Shown in pieces: positions 48,138-59,804 of a DNA stretch of 64,000 bases. Numbering within the stretch: the stretch's first letter is position 1; every line of letters starts with the position of its first letter. The notes beneath the pieces were generated by a model, which did not search any database, was not told the origin of the DNA, and worked only from the letters and a program-made list of their open reading frames with translations. The stretch lies in the NCBI GenBank assembly GCA_902729315.2, contig LR746267.1, forward strand, positions 9,490,924 to 9,554,923, read 5' to 3'. The DNA is from Spirodela intermedia (taxonomy: Eukaryota; Streptophyta; Magnoliopsida; Alismatales; Araceae). The position numbers and the translations under genes are program-made.

Positions 48138-49370
48138 ATGGCTTCCTATCAGCCGCTGTCGCCGTCTCTCCGCTCGTCCGCCCTCGTGGAGAAGAAGAAA
48201 CTGGGTCCTGAAGCTTCTCCCCACCTGAGCCATGGAGGTCATCCCGCCGGCGCCACCGCCTCTCCTCCGGAGAAATTCGCCGGGTCCCTCGAGGTCCACG
48301 TCTACCGGGCTCGAGATATTCACAACATCTGCATCTACCACAAGCAGGACGTCTACGCCAAGGTCTGCCTGACAAGCGACCCTGCAAGTTCCGTCTCCAG
48401 CAAGATCATCAATGGCGGGGGACAGAATCCAGTCTTCGACGACAGGCTCCATCTCGACGTCAGCTGTACGGCTGACACTTCCCTCAAGTGCGAGATCTGG
48501 ATGCTGAGCAGGGTCAAGAACTATCTCGAGGACCAGCTCCTGGGCTTCGCCCTGGTTCCCCTGTCGGAGATCGTCGGGAGCGGGGCGCTGGCCGGGGAGT
48601 TTCCTCTGTCGTCGACTGATCTCTTCCACTCCCCTGCGGGGTTCGTCCAGCTCTCTATCTCATTTTCAGGCTCCTCGCCGAAGCCCATCGCCACTCCCCC
48701 GCCACCGCTGCCTGCCGTGATTGCCGAGAGCGCTCTGCCGGACTCCGGCGACGGCGATTCCATCCCCTGCGAATACGAGAAGATCGAATTCCCCGACCTG
48801 GAGATTGTGGACGAGAATAAGCGGATGGTCTCTGAAATCTTCGGCATCTCCTGCGACAAGATCGAGTCGGAGAGCTCGGTGACCCCGGATTCCGACGCCG
48901 GAATTCGATTGATGGAGATCTTCCTGTCGGAGAGCTATGCCTCCGGCGGCGCTGCGAAGACCGGCGACTACCCTTCCTGCAGCACCTCCATCAATGGGTC
49001 TCGATCTTTATCCGAGTCGTCTGTGACCGCAGGGTCTCCAAACCGGGAAGACAAGATCGCCGAGGTGGAGTCCTCTGCTGGGCCGCCGGCCGCCGCGGCC
49101 ATCGCGCCGCCGATGATCAGAATCGAGATCGCCCCAGAGCCGAGCGTCGTCCAGCAGGAGATCGTGGACATGTACATGAAGAGCATGCAGCAGTTCACAG
49201 AGTCCCTGGCGAACATGAAGTTGCCCATGGATCTGGACAGCAACGGCCGCGGCGGCGGCGGCGGCAAGGTCGGCGAGGAGAAGGCGAACGTTGCAGGCGC
49301 GGAGGAGAAATCGCGTGCACCAAAGGAGGCTGCTTCTAGGGTTTTTTACGGGAGCGGGGCGTTCTTCTGA
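48138..49370 (+). CDS. C2-domain protein (plant calcium/lipid-binding type)
   Basis: Single coding exon, 410 aa. A C2 domain at about 48-175 begins GSLEVHVYRARDIHNICIYH and continues QDVYAKVCLTSDP, NPVFDDRLHLDV, CEIWMLSR and EDQLLGFALVPLSE. The rest is Ser/Pro/Glu-rich and probably unfolded, with a conserved-looking segment near 330-360 (MIRIEIAPEPSVVQQEIVDM, MKSMQQFTESLANMKLP) that recurs in relatives of this plant group. Asp residues expected to bind calcium are only partly present, so lipid or protein binding without calcium is possible. No signal peptide or membrane span, so cytosolic or membrane-attached. AATAAA at 49503-49508. Confidence 0.85.
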   Translation: MASYQPLSPSLRSSALVEKKKLGPEASPHLSHGGHPAGATASPPEKFAGSLEVHVYRARDIHNICIYHKQDVYAKVCLTSDPASSVSSKIINGGGQNPVFDDRLHLDVSCTADTSLKCEIWMLSRVKNYLEDQLLGFALVPLSEIVGSGALAGEFPLSSTDLFHSPAGFVQLSISFSGSSPKPIATPPPPLPAVIAESALPDSGDGDSIPCEYEKIEFPDLEIVDENKRMVSEIFGISCDKIESESSVTPDSDAGIRLMEIFLSESYASGGAAKTGDYPSCSTSINGSRSLSESSVTAGSPNREDKIAEVESSAGPPAAAAIAPPMIRIEIAPEPSVVQQEIVDMYMKSMQQFTESLANMKLPMDLDSNGRGGGGGKVGEEKANVAGAEEKSRAPKEAASRVFYGSGAFF

Positions 49371-49978
49371 GCTCCGCCAGAGGGGACGGAGTGTAAAGGG
49401 TGACCCCGCCGTTGACCCTGAACCTGGCGAGAGGGCGACCTGCGAGCTCCGCCTGCACTACTTGAAAAGGAGTTGTCCCTGACTTCTTCTGTTCTGTATC
49501 TGAATAAATCACTGGACTATTTACATAGTTCCTAGTATCATCATCAACAACAACAACAACAGCCGCATCATCACATTCCACTCTTTAATCATGAATCGCG
49601 TGCACCAAAAGAGGAAATTTTCTCTGGATTATTGGAAGAGACAATGAAAGACGGGGGAGATAGTCAATATGGGGTTACAGTGGAAGCCATGTGGCACGAT
49701 TTGCTGTTCTCCGGTGGCTGCGAGGTCCTCCTGCTCGGAGCCTTAAATAAATCCACCAACAGAGGGAATCTCCAGCTTGTGTCGCCGTCGTCGTTCATAC
49801 CCCGCTCCAGTCGGAGTCTTCACAGAGAGATCTCGAGACCTTTTGGACGTTTATTCGGTCTTCTCCGCCATCGTGCGAGGAAGCCACTGCGGCGCCGGCG
49901 TCCGTTCCGCCACCGGCGAAGACCTCTTTGACTCTGGCCGCGTATTCCTCTGGCGTCTTCCCCTACAGAACATCCACA

Positions 49979-50023
<45 letters not shown>

Positions 50024-51738
50024 TATTGATTAGAAACTTTCCAACCTACGGTCATTGGGCTTTGAATAGGTAGCCGTATTCAGAGCATTAATAGATATAT
50101 TACTAACGGAAATGCCTTGGAGCCGTTCTACAAATCTAGGGGTTGACCTTTTACGTACATTTATGGGCATAACGTATATGATCCATTTAATGTGCCTGCA
50201 TTCAAGTACTTGCTGACATTTAATGATAACGCGTTTTAAAATACGATTTACGGGCTTCGAGTTCGATAATGATAGAACTTCGGAAAAGCTGTCTTAAAAT
50301 ATAGCCTATGGCTGAATTAGATTTATCTAAAATATATGCACGGGAGCAAAGGAAAGACTAGACTTATGGAAAGTGTAGACATGCGTATCTTTAGAACTTA
50401 ATGTCGAGATTCCATCATAGAAAATATCAAAAGGTTAATAGCTAAAATAGATTAAAAATAAAAATATGATAAAACATTGAAAGATATGTTTATCCCATAT
50501 TTCTTAAGATTACACACAAAGAATCAACATTTATTGCATTAAACTTTACAAAATAACGAAGTAATGGTATTTATTAGAACCATACCGCACCATAGTTCAA
50601 GAATATTTTCACTAATGTTTACCTTATAAAATTATCGGTTAGGAAGATATGTAAATTGTCCGAGTGTTACACATGCTTTTATTTTTAAAACCCACTTACA
50701 TGTTTCTTATTTTTTATATGTGAGCATAAGTATATACAAATTCATGTCATATTACTTTATATTAAATGCATTTAAAATATATATTTTATGTGGGATCTCA
50801 TTTGTATCAATTTCAGCCACCATTCACATAAAAATGGGCTCCGCCAAGGCCTGTACTCATATGATATGAATGGCGATGTTGATATGTTCTGACTTAGAAG
50901 TTCAAAATCAGATTTCGTCATCACATAGTAACCAATTATCTCACAATGTACTCAATCATCTCCCAATCCCAAAGTCAACTTACCTGATTTCTTTAGCCCC
51001 TTTTCTATTATTTTTGAACTTTTTGCATATATGTCTCGTTGTGATGGAAGGGAGTATAGGAATAGTAATAGTATGATGGTGAGGAAATAATGAGGCCATG
51101 GAGACGAAGAAATAATGAAAAAGAACATTAAACACTTGCATTCAAGTCCTCATTTCTGTCACACACTAAAGAATGGTAAATTCTAGTTGGGCATCACAAA
51201 AAATATCTAGCGGAGAGAATTACTTTTATTTAATTGTATTTAATATGAATAAGGACTCCATTAATATCCCTGATTTCATGGGGAAACATGCAATGAAAGA
51301 GTATGCATGCTAATATCTGCTGTTGGCCATTTCCTCACAGCTCCTTTGAAGATCACCACATCCGTGCAGCGGATTCAATCGGCAAGTCGCAATAATCATA
51401 AACACATGCAGCTTCTCCATTAGAAGAACCAAGGCAGAACGAGAAGGAGAAGCCTCTCAGGTAGGTTTGCCATTGGCCCCAGAAAGCCTGGAGCCTTACT
51501 CCGAAGCCCAGCCTGCAGTTTTCTCTCTCGCTCTCGTGTAATTTGATTCACTGGTATTGGATCCCGACTTTCATAGATTATTCGCAAATCCATAAGATGG
51601 GGGGCGAACGATTGAATTGTCTTTAATTTACGAGAACATAGAGGAAGATGGATCGGCAGACATGCGCCTCGTGAAGATCAGTCAAGCTGGATAATCATCG
51701 ACACGACCAAAGGGAAGGGGGAGGAGGAATCTCAATGC
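49371..51738. other. Interval C2 to polyamine oxidase, AT-rich
   Basis: 3' flank of C2, a GA run at 49983-50020, the dispersed repeat copy at 50095-50510, then about 1.2 kb of AT-rich DNA. No gene seen. Confidence 0.55.
50095..50510 (+). repeat. Dispersed repeat, copy 1 (copy 2 at 57225-57630)
   Basis: Both copies share, in order and orientation, stretches such as TAAAATATAGCCTATGGCTG and AATTAGATTTATCTAAAATA. No open frame and no clear terminal repeats seen. Confidence 0.8.
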
Positions 51739-52087
51739 TCATGCCTTGGGTTCTATTTGGACGTCACAAGATCCGTACTTGATGCAGCCGACCATCATCA
51801 ACGCAGAATCGATGCCTGATCGAAGGAGCGGGTCGCTGTTAGAATCAGAAAGGAGGAGGGATACACCGTGTTTGATTATGCGGTTACCTGCGAGGTAGGC
51901 GCCGTGGACGTATCCGCTGTAAGGTTGGCTCGTGTGCTCCCCGGTGAAATAAACCCTCCCCACGGGTGCCTGTCTCATCAGAAAAGGCAGAGCGGAACAA
52001 CAAACCAAAAAAATCAGCTTGGGTGTATGTGCCAAGGGCTCTCGACTCCTCATTAGATGCCAACATCCTCTGGCTCTCTTTCTCTCA

Positions 52088-52119
<32 letters not shown>

Positions 52120-55100
52120 GTATCGATCTATCTATCTCATTCTAGGGTCAGGAGGGGGGGGGGGTTCAGTCCTTATAAAAGGCATGAGAGATCGAGCAGT
52201 TCTGGATCCTTGGCAAGACACGGTGCAGCGCATTCATATTTGCTATGATAATTCGTCCATAGAATCAAGGTATATACCCATCTATTTGCATAAATTTTGA
52301 AGAAATGAGCTAAGGGCATGTTGTTATGTACCCTGATCTGATCGAATTCGTATCGGCTAACGCCAATCGGCCAATTCGAGTAGGTGCCCCTATAGAACCG
52401 GTTAGACCACCACCTCGGGACGAGTATGTCCGTGGGCTCTGGTATGTTCTCGCCGAACATGTTCCTCAGCACCTCCATGGTTTCATCCTTTGTCGTTGAG
52501 TCTGGCTGCTGCTCGATCCTTCTCGACTCCTCATCACTGACTGTCACGATTAGGATGTTGGATCCCGGGTACTCATATTCCACATGCTGCACATATAATG
52601 TCTAATCAGTATTCCCGGTCTGATATATGACATAAACTACACAGAGGCACAGAAGGAGGAAGCTTAAAGATGATGCTATCCCACTCAAAGTCTAGGAGAA
52701 TACTTAATAATAAAAAATTTATTTTTTGATACAACGGCGTAGAGACGCATAAGAAGTGAAGTTAGCACCTGCCAGATGGGATAGTAACCCCTTCTGTCGC
52801 TTGCGTAGAGGAAGTACTCCGTTCCATTTCCAGAGGGCCAGAACTTGTAAGGAAACTTGAGGAAGATCCTGGTGTATACAGCCATGCTGAACTGATAAAT
52901 GGCTAAGATCTTCCAGGTCTAGCACAGATTATTCACCCGCAGGAGAGATGAGCTTTCCAGACTAGGTTAAAGATTTACATCACAGATGCACAATACAAGT
53001 ATATATCGTGGAGGAGGGTATATATTACTTACAGGTAAATCAGGTTCAAATTTTATGAGACTGGTCTGAAGGACCCCTATGCTTGTGGAAACCATCACAT
53101 AGTCAGATTTGTACGTGGAGCCATCCTCGGTTTCGACAATCACGCCGCTTCGTGAGTATTCTATCCGGTTCACCACCTGCAGCAATGGAGCGAGAATTGC
53201 ATACCCTCAGCTTCCCAGGGCATTTTACGATTTCAATTTTTACAGGAATTTCTCTTTGAATGGCATACTTTCATGAATAATTATGAGTTAACGACACTAA
53301 TTTGAACGATCAATTCAGGTTGTGAGATTCATGGCACACATTTGTTGCTGATCATTGGGCCAGAAAGGAAGTTGTCAAGTGATCAGGGCCTAGAAAGGAA
53401 ATCCTAGCCATCGTCTATTCGAAAGCCACAGTTTGAAAGCAAGACTGTGTTAATCTCATGGGAAAAAAGCGTCGGTAACATCATACGAGTGCCGCATGGG
53501 CTCTGATCATTACTAGCTTACAGCAACTTCTGACATCTTCTTTTCATATGTTTTCTTGCGAGCACTAGTAAATTACTGAAAGCAATGCATAGTTTTAAAG
53601 AATCATCACATCCTCAATATCAAAAACTCAGTGGTCCAGACATTATTACAGAATATGTTGTTTTTCTTGCCCAACTTCTTGTCACATAGAGAAAATCAGT
53701 CGAGAGAAAGTGAGGAAAAGAGGACAGATTGTGTTGTAGAGCCCGCGCGCCCGGGAGAGAGAGAGAGAGAGAGAGATGATGTGACATATTGGGTTTAAGC
53801 CAAGAAAGTAGGTTAGAAATTCACGGGGGACATGGTCCAAGCAATGTTCAGAGGAAGGTGAACCATAACGATCCACAATTTAATGAAAGCGGGAGGGCGA
53901 TTGACAAAAACGACGAACCTACTATTTTATATAAACATTGTGAGGGAAGAGAGAGAGAAAAAGGAGAGAGCGCGAGGTGACTCAGATTGCCAAGATGACC
54001 AACGTACAATTTTATAGAATAAATAAAATGAGTGAGAGTGAGAGTGTGAGAGAGAGAGAAGTAATCACGAAATAAAAAATAGCTTTAGAGATTACGTGAT
54101 ATTTACGCGATTGAACGTTGAATATGAAGATCCGGCCTTGTTTCAAACCTTACACAGTCAACGGTCGATTCACCAATGCCGTTTCATTTCACAGATAAGA
54201 AACGACCAGTGGAGTGACGCTTTTACCTGGTCAAACTTTCATTACTCATTGCTGGTTTGCGAGCGAGCGAGAGAGAGAGAGAGAGAGAGAGAGGTGGAAG
54301 TAGACTCACCTTGTTAAGCTTGATGCGTGGATCGGTGATGGTGCCCTTGGCGTCAAAACCTAGGAACTGGTGCGCGAGTTCGTGAACCACGCTTTCATAG
54401 CCCCTCGGGTCCGCCACTTGATACAAGTCTTCGCCGAAATTGGTAAACGTTGGAATGGGCTCCGTGTTCTGGAGGCTTGTCACTCGTGGTGGTTCCCCAA
54501 ACTCGCCGTCATGATTGGAGTAATCAATCACCATATCTAAGGCCGTTGACGGAACACTGGATTTGCCTCAGAGAATGAGGAAATGAAAAACGAGGAGAAA
54601 AAGATGATGAAGCAAAATAATAATGTGAGATCGATAAATCATAATCTAGGTAGAGATGTTCTAGATCCTCACTGTTTCTGGAGACGTTGAAAAGTTAAAA
54701 CAGAGATGTCCTCCAGTCCGCTTGGTGGTAATGCCTCGGAGAACACTGCTGCGGCCTTGGAGACGTTCACCGCCCTGTCCAGGGCCGCCTGAACAACGGT
54801 GGCATCGTACAGCCCATTCCTGCAGAAGAAACAAGTGTGAGAATGGTCGGTCAGTAAACGAGGATCCATAAGGAGGAAGAGAAAGATCTTGGGTTACCTA
54901 CACTTGTTGATAGACGTTAGCGGAGATGTTCTCGAAGTCGGAGAAGAAGGTTCTGAGCTTGAGCTTCCTCGCTAAGTTCCAGATAGGGTTTAGCTCCTGA
55001 CCATTAACCCCCTCGACCCAGCTTGCGCCGGTCTCGACGTTGACGCCGGCGAACTCAGTCTTGTGTATTCGGCCGCCGATGCGGCCAGTGGCCTCGAGGA

Positions 55101-55359
55101 TCAGCAGATTCTTAATCCCGGCTTCCGAAAGCGTTTTGGCGGCCGATATACCTGCGCAGGTGGTAAGTTTCCTTGATTTGCTCTAATCTGCTTACGAACA
55201 GAGGGAGCGTGAAATCGTATGATACATTTGGTGATGGGAAAACTCACCGGACATGCCGGCGCCAACGATGATGACTGTTGGCCCAGGTTTAGACCTAGCC
55301 ATGACACCATGGCCCTCGAAGGCGACTAGTAAGATCGTCAGAAGAGCTGCACGCAGCAT
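51739..55359 (-). CDS. PAO: Secreted polyamine oxidase (maize PAO type)
   Basis: Eight exons on the minus strand: 55359-55248, 55151-54902, 54819-54673, 54556-54310, 53176-53033, 52918-52769, 52586-52332, 51969-51739, joining to 511 aa (maize PAO is 500). A signal peptide at 1 to about 20 ([16 protein letters not shown]) points to the apoplast. FAD-binding GAGMSG is at 33-38, followed by [19 protein letters not shown]. Later: [74 protein letters not shown] and the flavin-site end [11 protein letters not shown]. The maize-type enzyme oxidises spermidine and spermine at the wall, releasing hydrogen peroxide. Exon 2 must use the GTAGGT donor at 54901; the next GTAACC would bring in a stop. Intron 4 is over 1.1 kb and contains GA runs. 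Confidence 0.93.
52088..52164. repeat. Compound TA/TATG/TATC microsatellite and G11 run in PAO intron 7
   Basis: (TA)n, then (TATG)n and (TATC)n up to 52137, then a run of eleven G at 52154-52164. Confidence 0.85.
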
Positions 55360-58300
55360 ATCTCTCTCTCTGTTCCCCTCTCTCTTACTCTCTCTCTCTC
55401 CCCCCCCCTCTTCTCTCTCTCAGAAAGGAGATAACACAGCTAATTTGAGACAACCAATTTGGTGACAATGGTGCAAAGTCTTATTTTATTGGGCACCGAC
55501 GTGTTCTTGCATTACGACTGGTGGTTCTGGCCACTTTTCAACTCTATCCTTGATTTCGAAGACTATCTGAGGCTAAAAGTCTACAAAACCTTATTTTATT
55601 TCAGCAATAAAGTAGACGGAGATCTAGAACACTTGAACAGTAACGGTAGTAAGTTCTCCAGCTCATCGAAGTCGATATTTCCCCACGATAGAGAACTTGG
55701 TCCAAGTTATGTGCCCCACGGACTAGTCGCGTTATTCCGACGTCGCAGAAATAAAATCTCTGGCGGCGGATCTTAGTTTGCTCGAATTTTGAAACATTAT
55801 GGTGCTATTTATTTTCAGCTCCAAGTTATCAAGTAGCAACCAGCGGAAAGATCTAAGATTATTATTTTTTTGGCTGATCGAAATATTTAACGTATGAAAA
55901 CATCTACTGCGTTATTTAGTACAAATAGGGCTGAATAACCCTCGAGATCATACTCGTCTCCCTTTGGTCTATTTATCAGAGTTTCTATGTTGTAGAGCAG
56001 AGAGGAGCTACCACGGCTGCAGTATGCGAAAGTGAAGTTGTGACGGAGTGAGAGTTCTCCATCAACATCTCTCCTCTCCCCTCGCTACTCAGTTAGTTCC
56101 CAACACTTGCCTCAGTCTCCGTGGGGTCCAGTGGCCCCTTGTTGCTCTCTCCTCTGTCATCCAGCAATAAAGCGAGAAGGGAGAGAGCCCACGCTGTCGG
56201 TCCTTTATCCGGGCGGCGAAGATTCCCCCATTAGTGGGCTGCCCTCCGCCAGTCACGTCGGCGGCCTGCCTTGTCAAGCAGACGGCTAAAGTGTTTACGA
56301 GTACTTAATTATACTAGCTAATGTGTTTTCTAATGAACGTGTTAATTGAAATAACTTCAAACTCTTGAAAGGTGGATTCAGCGTTTACTTTTTGTAAATT
56401 TGGGTTTGTTAACATAAATAAATCTTGCTGCATATCATCATGTTAACTCAGTAATTGACATCTGATCTACATTTTCAGTGTTTATTAATAACTTGCCTTT
56501 TTCTTTATTTTTAAATAAATGATAGAAGAATTTCTTACTTTACATTATGTAATGCAGTATTGAAATCATGTGATAAACAAAGTGATGTTTTGAGATTCTA
56601 AGTGGCTTCTATTCCAACAAATAGCATGTGATACCCGAATAAATCCAAAATTGATTTTTTTAATACGTTGAAGATATTGCATTTATTATGATTGTGAGTG
56701 GGCCATACGGGGTGGGGTCTAATGGGCCTAAGGGGCCTAAGGGGCCTAAGGGGCCTATATATATATATATTTATCTCTCTCTTTTGTCTCATACCCCTAT
56801 ATATAAAGGGTAGAGGCCTCCTCTGTCTCATACCCTCTTTTGTCTCACATAGTATCATAGCTGGCATGTCGGCCTCCCTCTCACTGGCCCCCTCTCATTC
56901 TAGGGCATTGACGGCCTCTCTCTTGCTGGCCCCAGCTCACCCTAAGGCACGCTAACCTCCCCCCCCACCGTCCCTGTCTCCTCCAAGACACAAAGAGGCA
57001 TGCATGCCCCGCACACAGTGCACCCACCAGCGAGAGTTGTTGGAGGTGTTTAAACATGTTGAACTGAAGGAGGAAGCACTTGAGGGTTGAGAGATGTCCA
57101 TAACTCATTTGAAGAAATCAGATCTTGCCCTTGATTCTTGAAATGTTAACACGGGAGAGGAATTGTTATTGGAGTAGCAGATGTCATCTAAAATTCATCC
57201 AGAGAATTAATGCATATGCATTGGAGCTGTTCTAGAAATTTAGGGGTGGACCTTTTAAGTATATTTATGGGTGTAAAAGTATATGATCCATCCAATGTGC
57301 TTGCATTCAAGTACTCCTTGACATTTAAGGAAAACACCATTTAAAGTACGGTTTATGGGCTTCAAGTTTGATGATTATAGAACTTGGGAAAAACTATGTT
57401 AAAATATAGCCTATGGCTGAATTAGATTTATCTAAAATATATGCATGGGAGCATGAAAGGTCTGGACTTATGGAAAGTATAGACAGGCCTATCTTTAGGA
57501 CTTAATGTAGATATTTCATCATAAAAAAGATCAGAGGGTTAATATATGCATGATTCATCACATCCATAATTAATAGCTAAAATTGATTAAAAATAATAAT
57601 ATGATTAAAACATTGAAAAATATATCTACACAAAGCGAGAGAGAGAGAGAGAGAGAGGATTCTGTGAATCGGCGGCACGTCAGTTAAGCGACTGTGCCAC
57701 CTGCCCCTTCACACGTCAGATTCGTCAGATTACGTTCTTGGCTGATGCTGACACTGTTTTTGGCATCCCATGGCACCTCTGTCGGCTGAAATGATGTTGC
57801 AAGGTAAGCCAACACGAGAAAGGGTAAACCGATGTCTTAATTGACCGTAAAGACGGCGTCTTTCAGCTGGCAGTGGTTGTGGGCCGGTTGGCCTAACCGA
57901 TGACCGAGGTGGACAGCCTATCCGCGATCATGGACGCCTCTGATTGGTCCTTACCTAATTATAGCATCCTCTCTCTCTCTCCGGCTTGGAGTGGGTAAGT
58001 GATTTCTGGTCGAAAGCGCAGCCTACTCTCGGTTCTACACGTGTGAAATAATTGTTGGAAACCCCTAATCTCCAATGCCAGTTTGCAATACAACACCTAC
58101 ATGACTACATCAATTAAAGCCCTGGTTTGATGCCCGCATGTTGGAGTGCCAGCTGGTAGTGAATTCATTTACACACAGCTAGCATCGTGTATTCATTCAA
58201 CGGGGATGGTTGAGATACCTTCTTGCGATTTGATGCGCATTTACATTTACATCCCTGTCTTATCATTTTATTATTGAAAACTCATTTTCTTTTAAAAAAT

Positions 58301-58417
58301 GTAATCCCCGCCTAGAAACAAATTCTACGATTGAGGGAACTGCGGTGATAGCATTCTCTATTTCCTTAAGGAACATATTAGTTGATAAATTTTAAGTTCT
58401 ATAAAGGTAAGTAGCTT
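55360..58417. other. Interval polyamine oxidase to PLR
   Basis: PAO promoter with CT-rich leader DNA (55361-55425). A GGGGCCTAA repeat of about four units lies at 56724-56757. Copy 2 of the dispersed repeat is at 57225-57630. An open frame at 55468-55776 (102 aa) has no resemblance that I know. No gene supported. Confidence 0.5.
57225..57630 (+). repeat. Dispersed repeat, copy 2
   Basis: Same orientation as 50095-50510, with small indels; it is followed by a GA run at 57637-57658. Confidence 0.8.
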
Positions 58418-58424
58418 TATAAAA
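58418..58424 (+). promoter_or_regulatory. TATA box of the PLR gene
   Basis: TATAAAA 131 bases before the ATG at 58549. The leader between them ends in a GA tract (58515-58538), as in the cystatin genes. Confidence 0.6.
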
Positions 58425-58548
58425 GCCTTGCAGTATCAATGGCAAAACGTGGCAGTGGGAACCAGACCGAGAGAGGGAGGATTGGGAGAGGGAGAGGGGA
58501 GAGGGGAGACGGGGAGAGAGAGAGAGAGAGAGAGAGAGCGAGAAGGAG

Positions 58549-59553
58549 ATGGAGAAGAGCAGGGTTCTTGTGGTGGGGGGCACCGGCTACCTGGGGAGGA
58601 GGATAGTGAAGGCCAGCCTCGCGGCGGGCCACCCGACCTTCGTCCTCCACCGGCCGGAGATCGGCATAGATGTGGAGAAGGTCCAGATGCTGCTGTCTTT
58701 CAAGGAGCAGGGAGCTCGACTGGTAGAGGCCTCCTTCTCCGACCACGGCAGCCTCGTGGCCGCCGTGAGGCAGGTCGACGCCGTCGTCTGCGCCATCGCC
58801 GGCGTTCACATTCGCAGCCACCAGATCCCCCTCCAGCTCAAGCTCGTCGAGGCCATGAAAGAAGCCGGCAACGTAAAGGTGAGAGCTTTTATTTAATCCC
58901 CTTCTCTCCTCTTCTCCTCCACCCGCCTCGTTTCCTTCCAGTTGGCTGACGATCTGAAGCCGGTGGCAGAGGTTCCTGCCGTCGGAATTTGGTATCGACC
59001 CGGCGAGGATGGGGTCGGCCCTCGAGCCCGGGAGGATCACCTTCGACGACAAGATGGCGGTGAGGAGGGCGGTGGAGGAGGCCGGAATTCCCTTCACCTA
59101 TATCTCCGCCGGCTGCTTCGCCGGCTACTTCATCGGTGGCCTCTGCCAACCTGGGAATATACTCCCGGCCAAGGAGAGGGTGACCATTCTCGGCTCCGGC
59201 GATGTCAAAGGTCGAAGATCATCCATCCAAATCCGACCTTCAAGCTATTACCCTGTGCTCATTTTCTCTCTCCACAGCGATATTCGTGGATGAGGACGAC
59301 ATCGCGACCTACGCCGTGAAGACGATCGATGATCCGCGGGCGGCGAACAAGACGGTCTACATCCGGCCGCCGGAGAACGTTCTCTCGCAGATGGAGCTGG
59401 TCAGAATCTGGGAGGACCTCATCGAGAGGAAGCTTGAGACGGTCAGCCTCTCCGCCGACGACTTCCTTTCGGCAATGAAAGGTAACTTGCCACTCTTTAA
59501 AGACAACGTAGGCCCACAAACAACTGCATTGACCTATCCACTCGACGCCATTA

Positions 59554-59585
<32 letters not shown>

Positions 59586-59804
59586 ATCTCTGTCTCTATC
59601 TGTATCTGTATTTATCTATCTCTGAGCTGGGCAGGGACCTGCGTTTCAGGTGAGGACTATGTCTCGCAAGTGGGCATGGGGCACTTCTACCATGTGTTAT
59701 ACGAGGGCTGTCTTACCAACTTCGACGTGGCAGAGGAGGCCTCCCAGCTCTACCCAGACGTGGCTTACACACGCGTGAGGGACTACCTCAGGCGGTACTT
59801 ATGA
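58549..59804 (+). CDS. PLR: Pinoresinol-lariciresinol reductase
   Basis: Four exons: 58549-58878, 58970-59210, 59278-59481, 59650-59804, joining to 309 aa, close to the family's 310-317. The N-terminal NADPH site is VLVVGGTGYLGRR (GGTGYLG at 10-16). Next come HPTFVLHRPEIGIDVEKVQM, SFKEQGARLVEASFSDH, GVHIRSHQIPLQLKLVEAMK, FLPSEFGIDPARMGSALEPG and TFDDKM, whose Lys is residue 138, the catalytic Lys of the family. The C-terminal half has YISAGCFAGYFIGGL, TVYIRPPENVLSQMELV and GHFYHVLYEGCLTNF. PLR reduces pinoresinol to lariciresinol and on to secoisolariciresinol in lignan synthesis, in the cytosol. The RPEIG and MGSALEPG segments favour PLR over isoflavone reductase or phenylcoumaran reductase. 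Stereospecificity cannot be told. Confidence 0.92.

Noticed and set aside
55468-55776. 102-codon frame upstream of PAO
   Set aside because: AT-rich, no recognisable domain, no TATA or splice context; kept only as a note in the interval entry.
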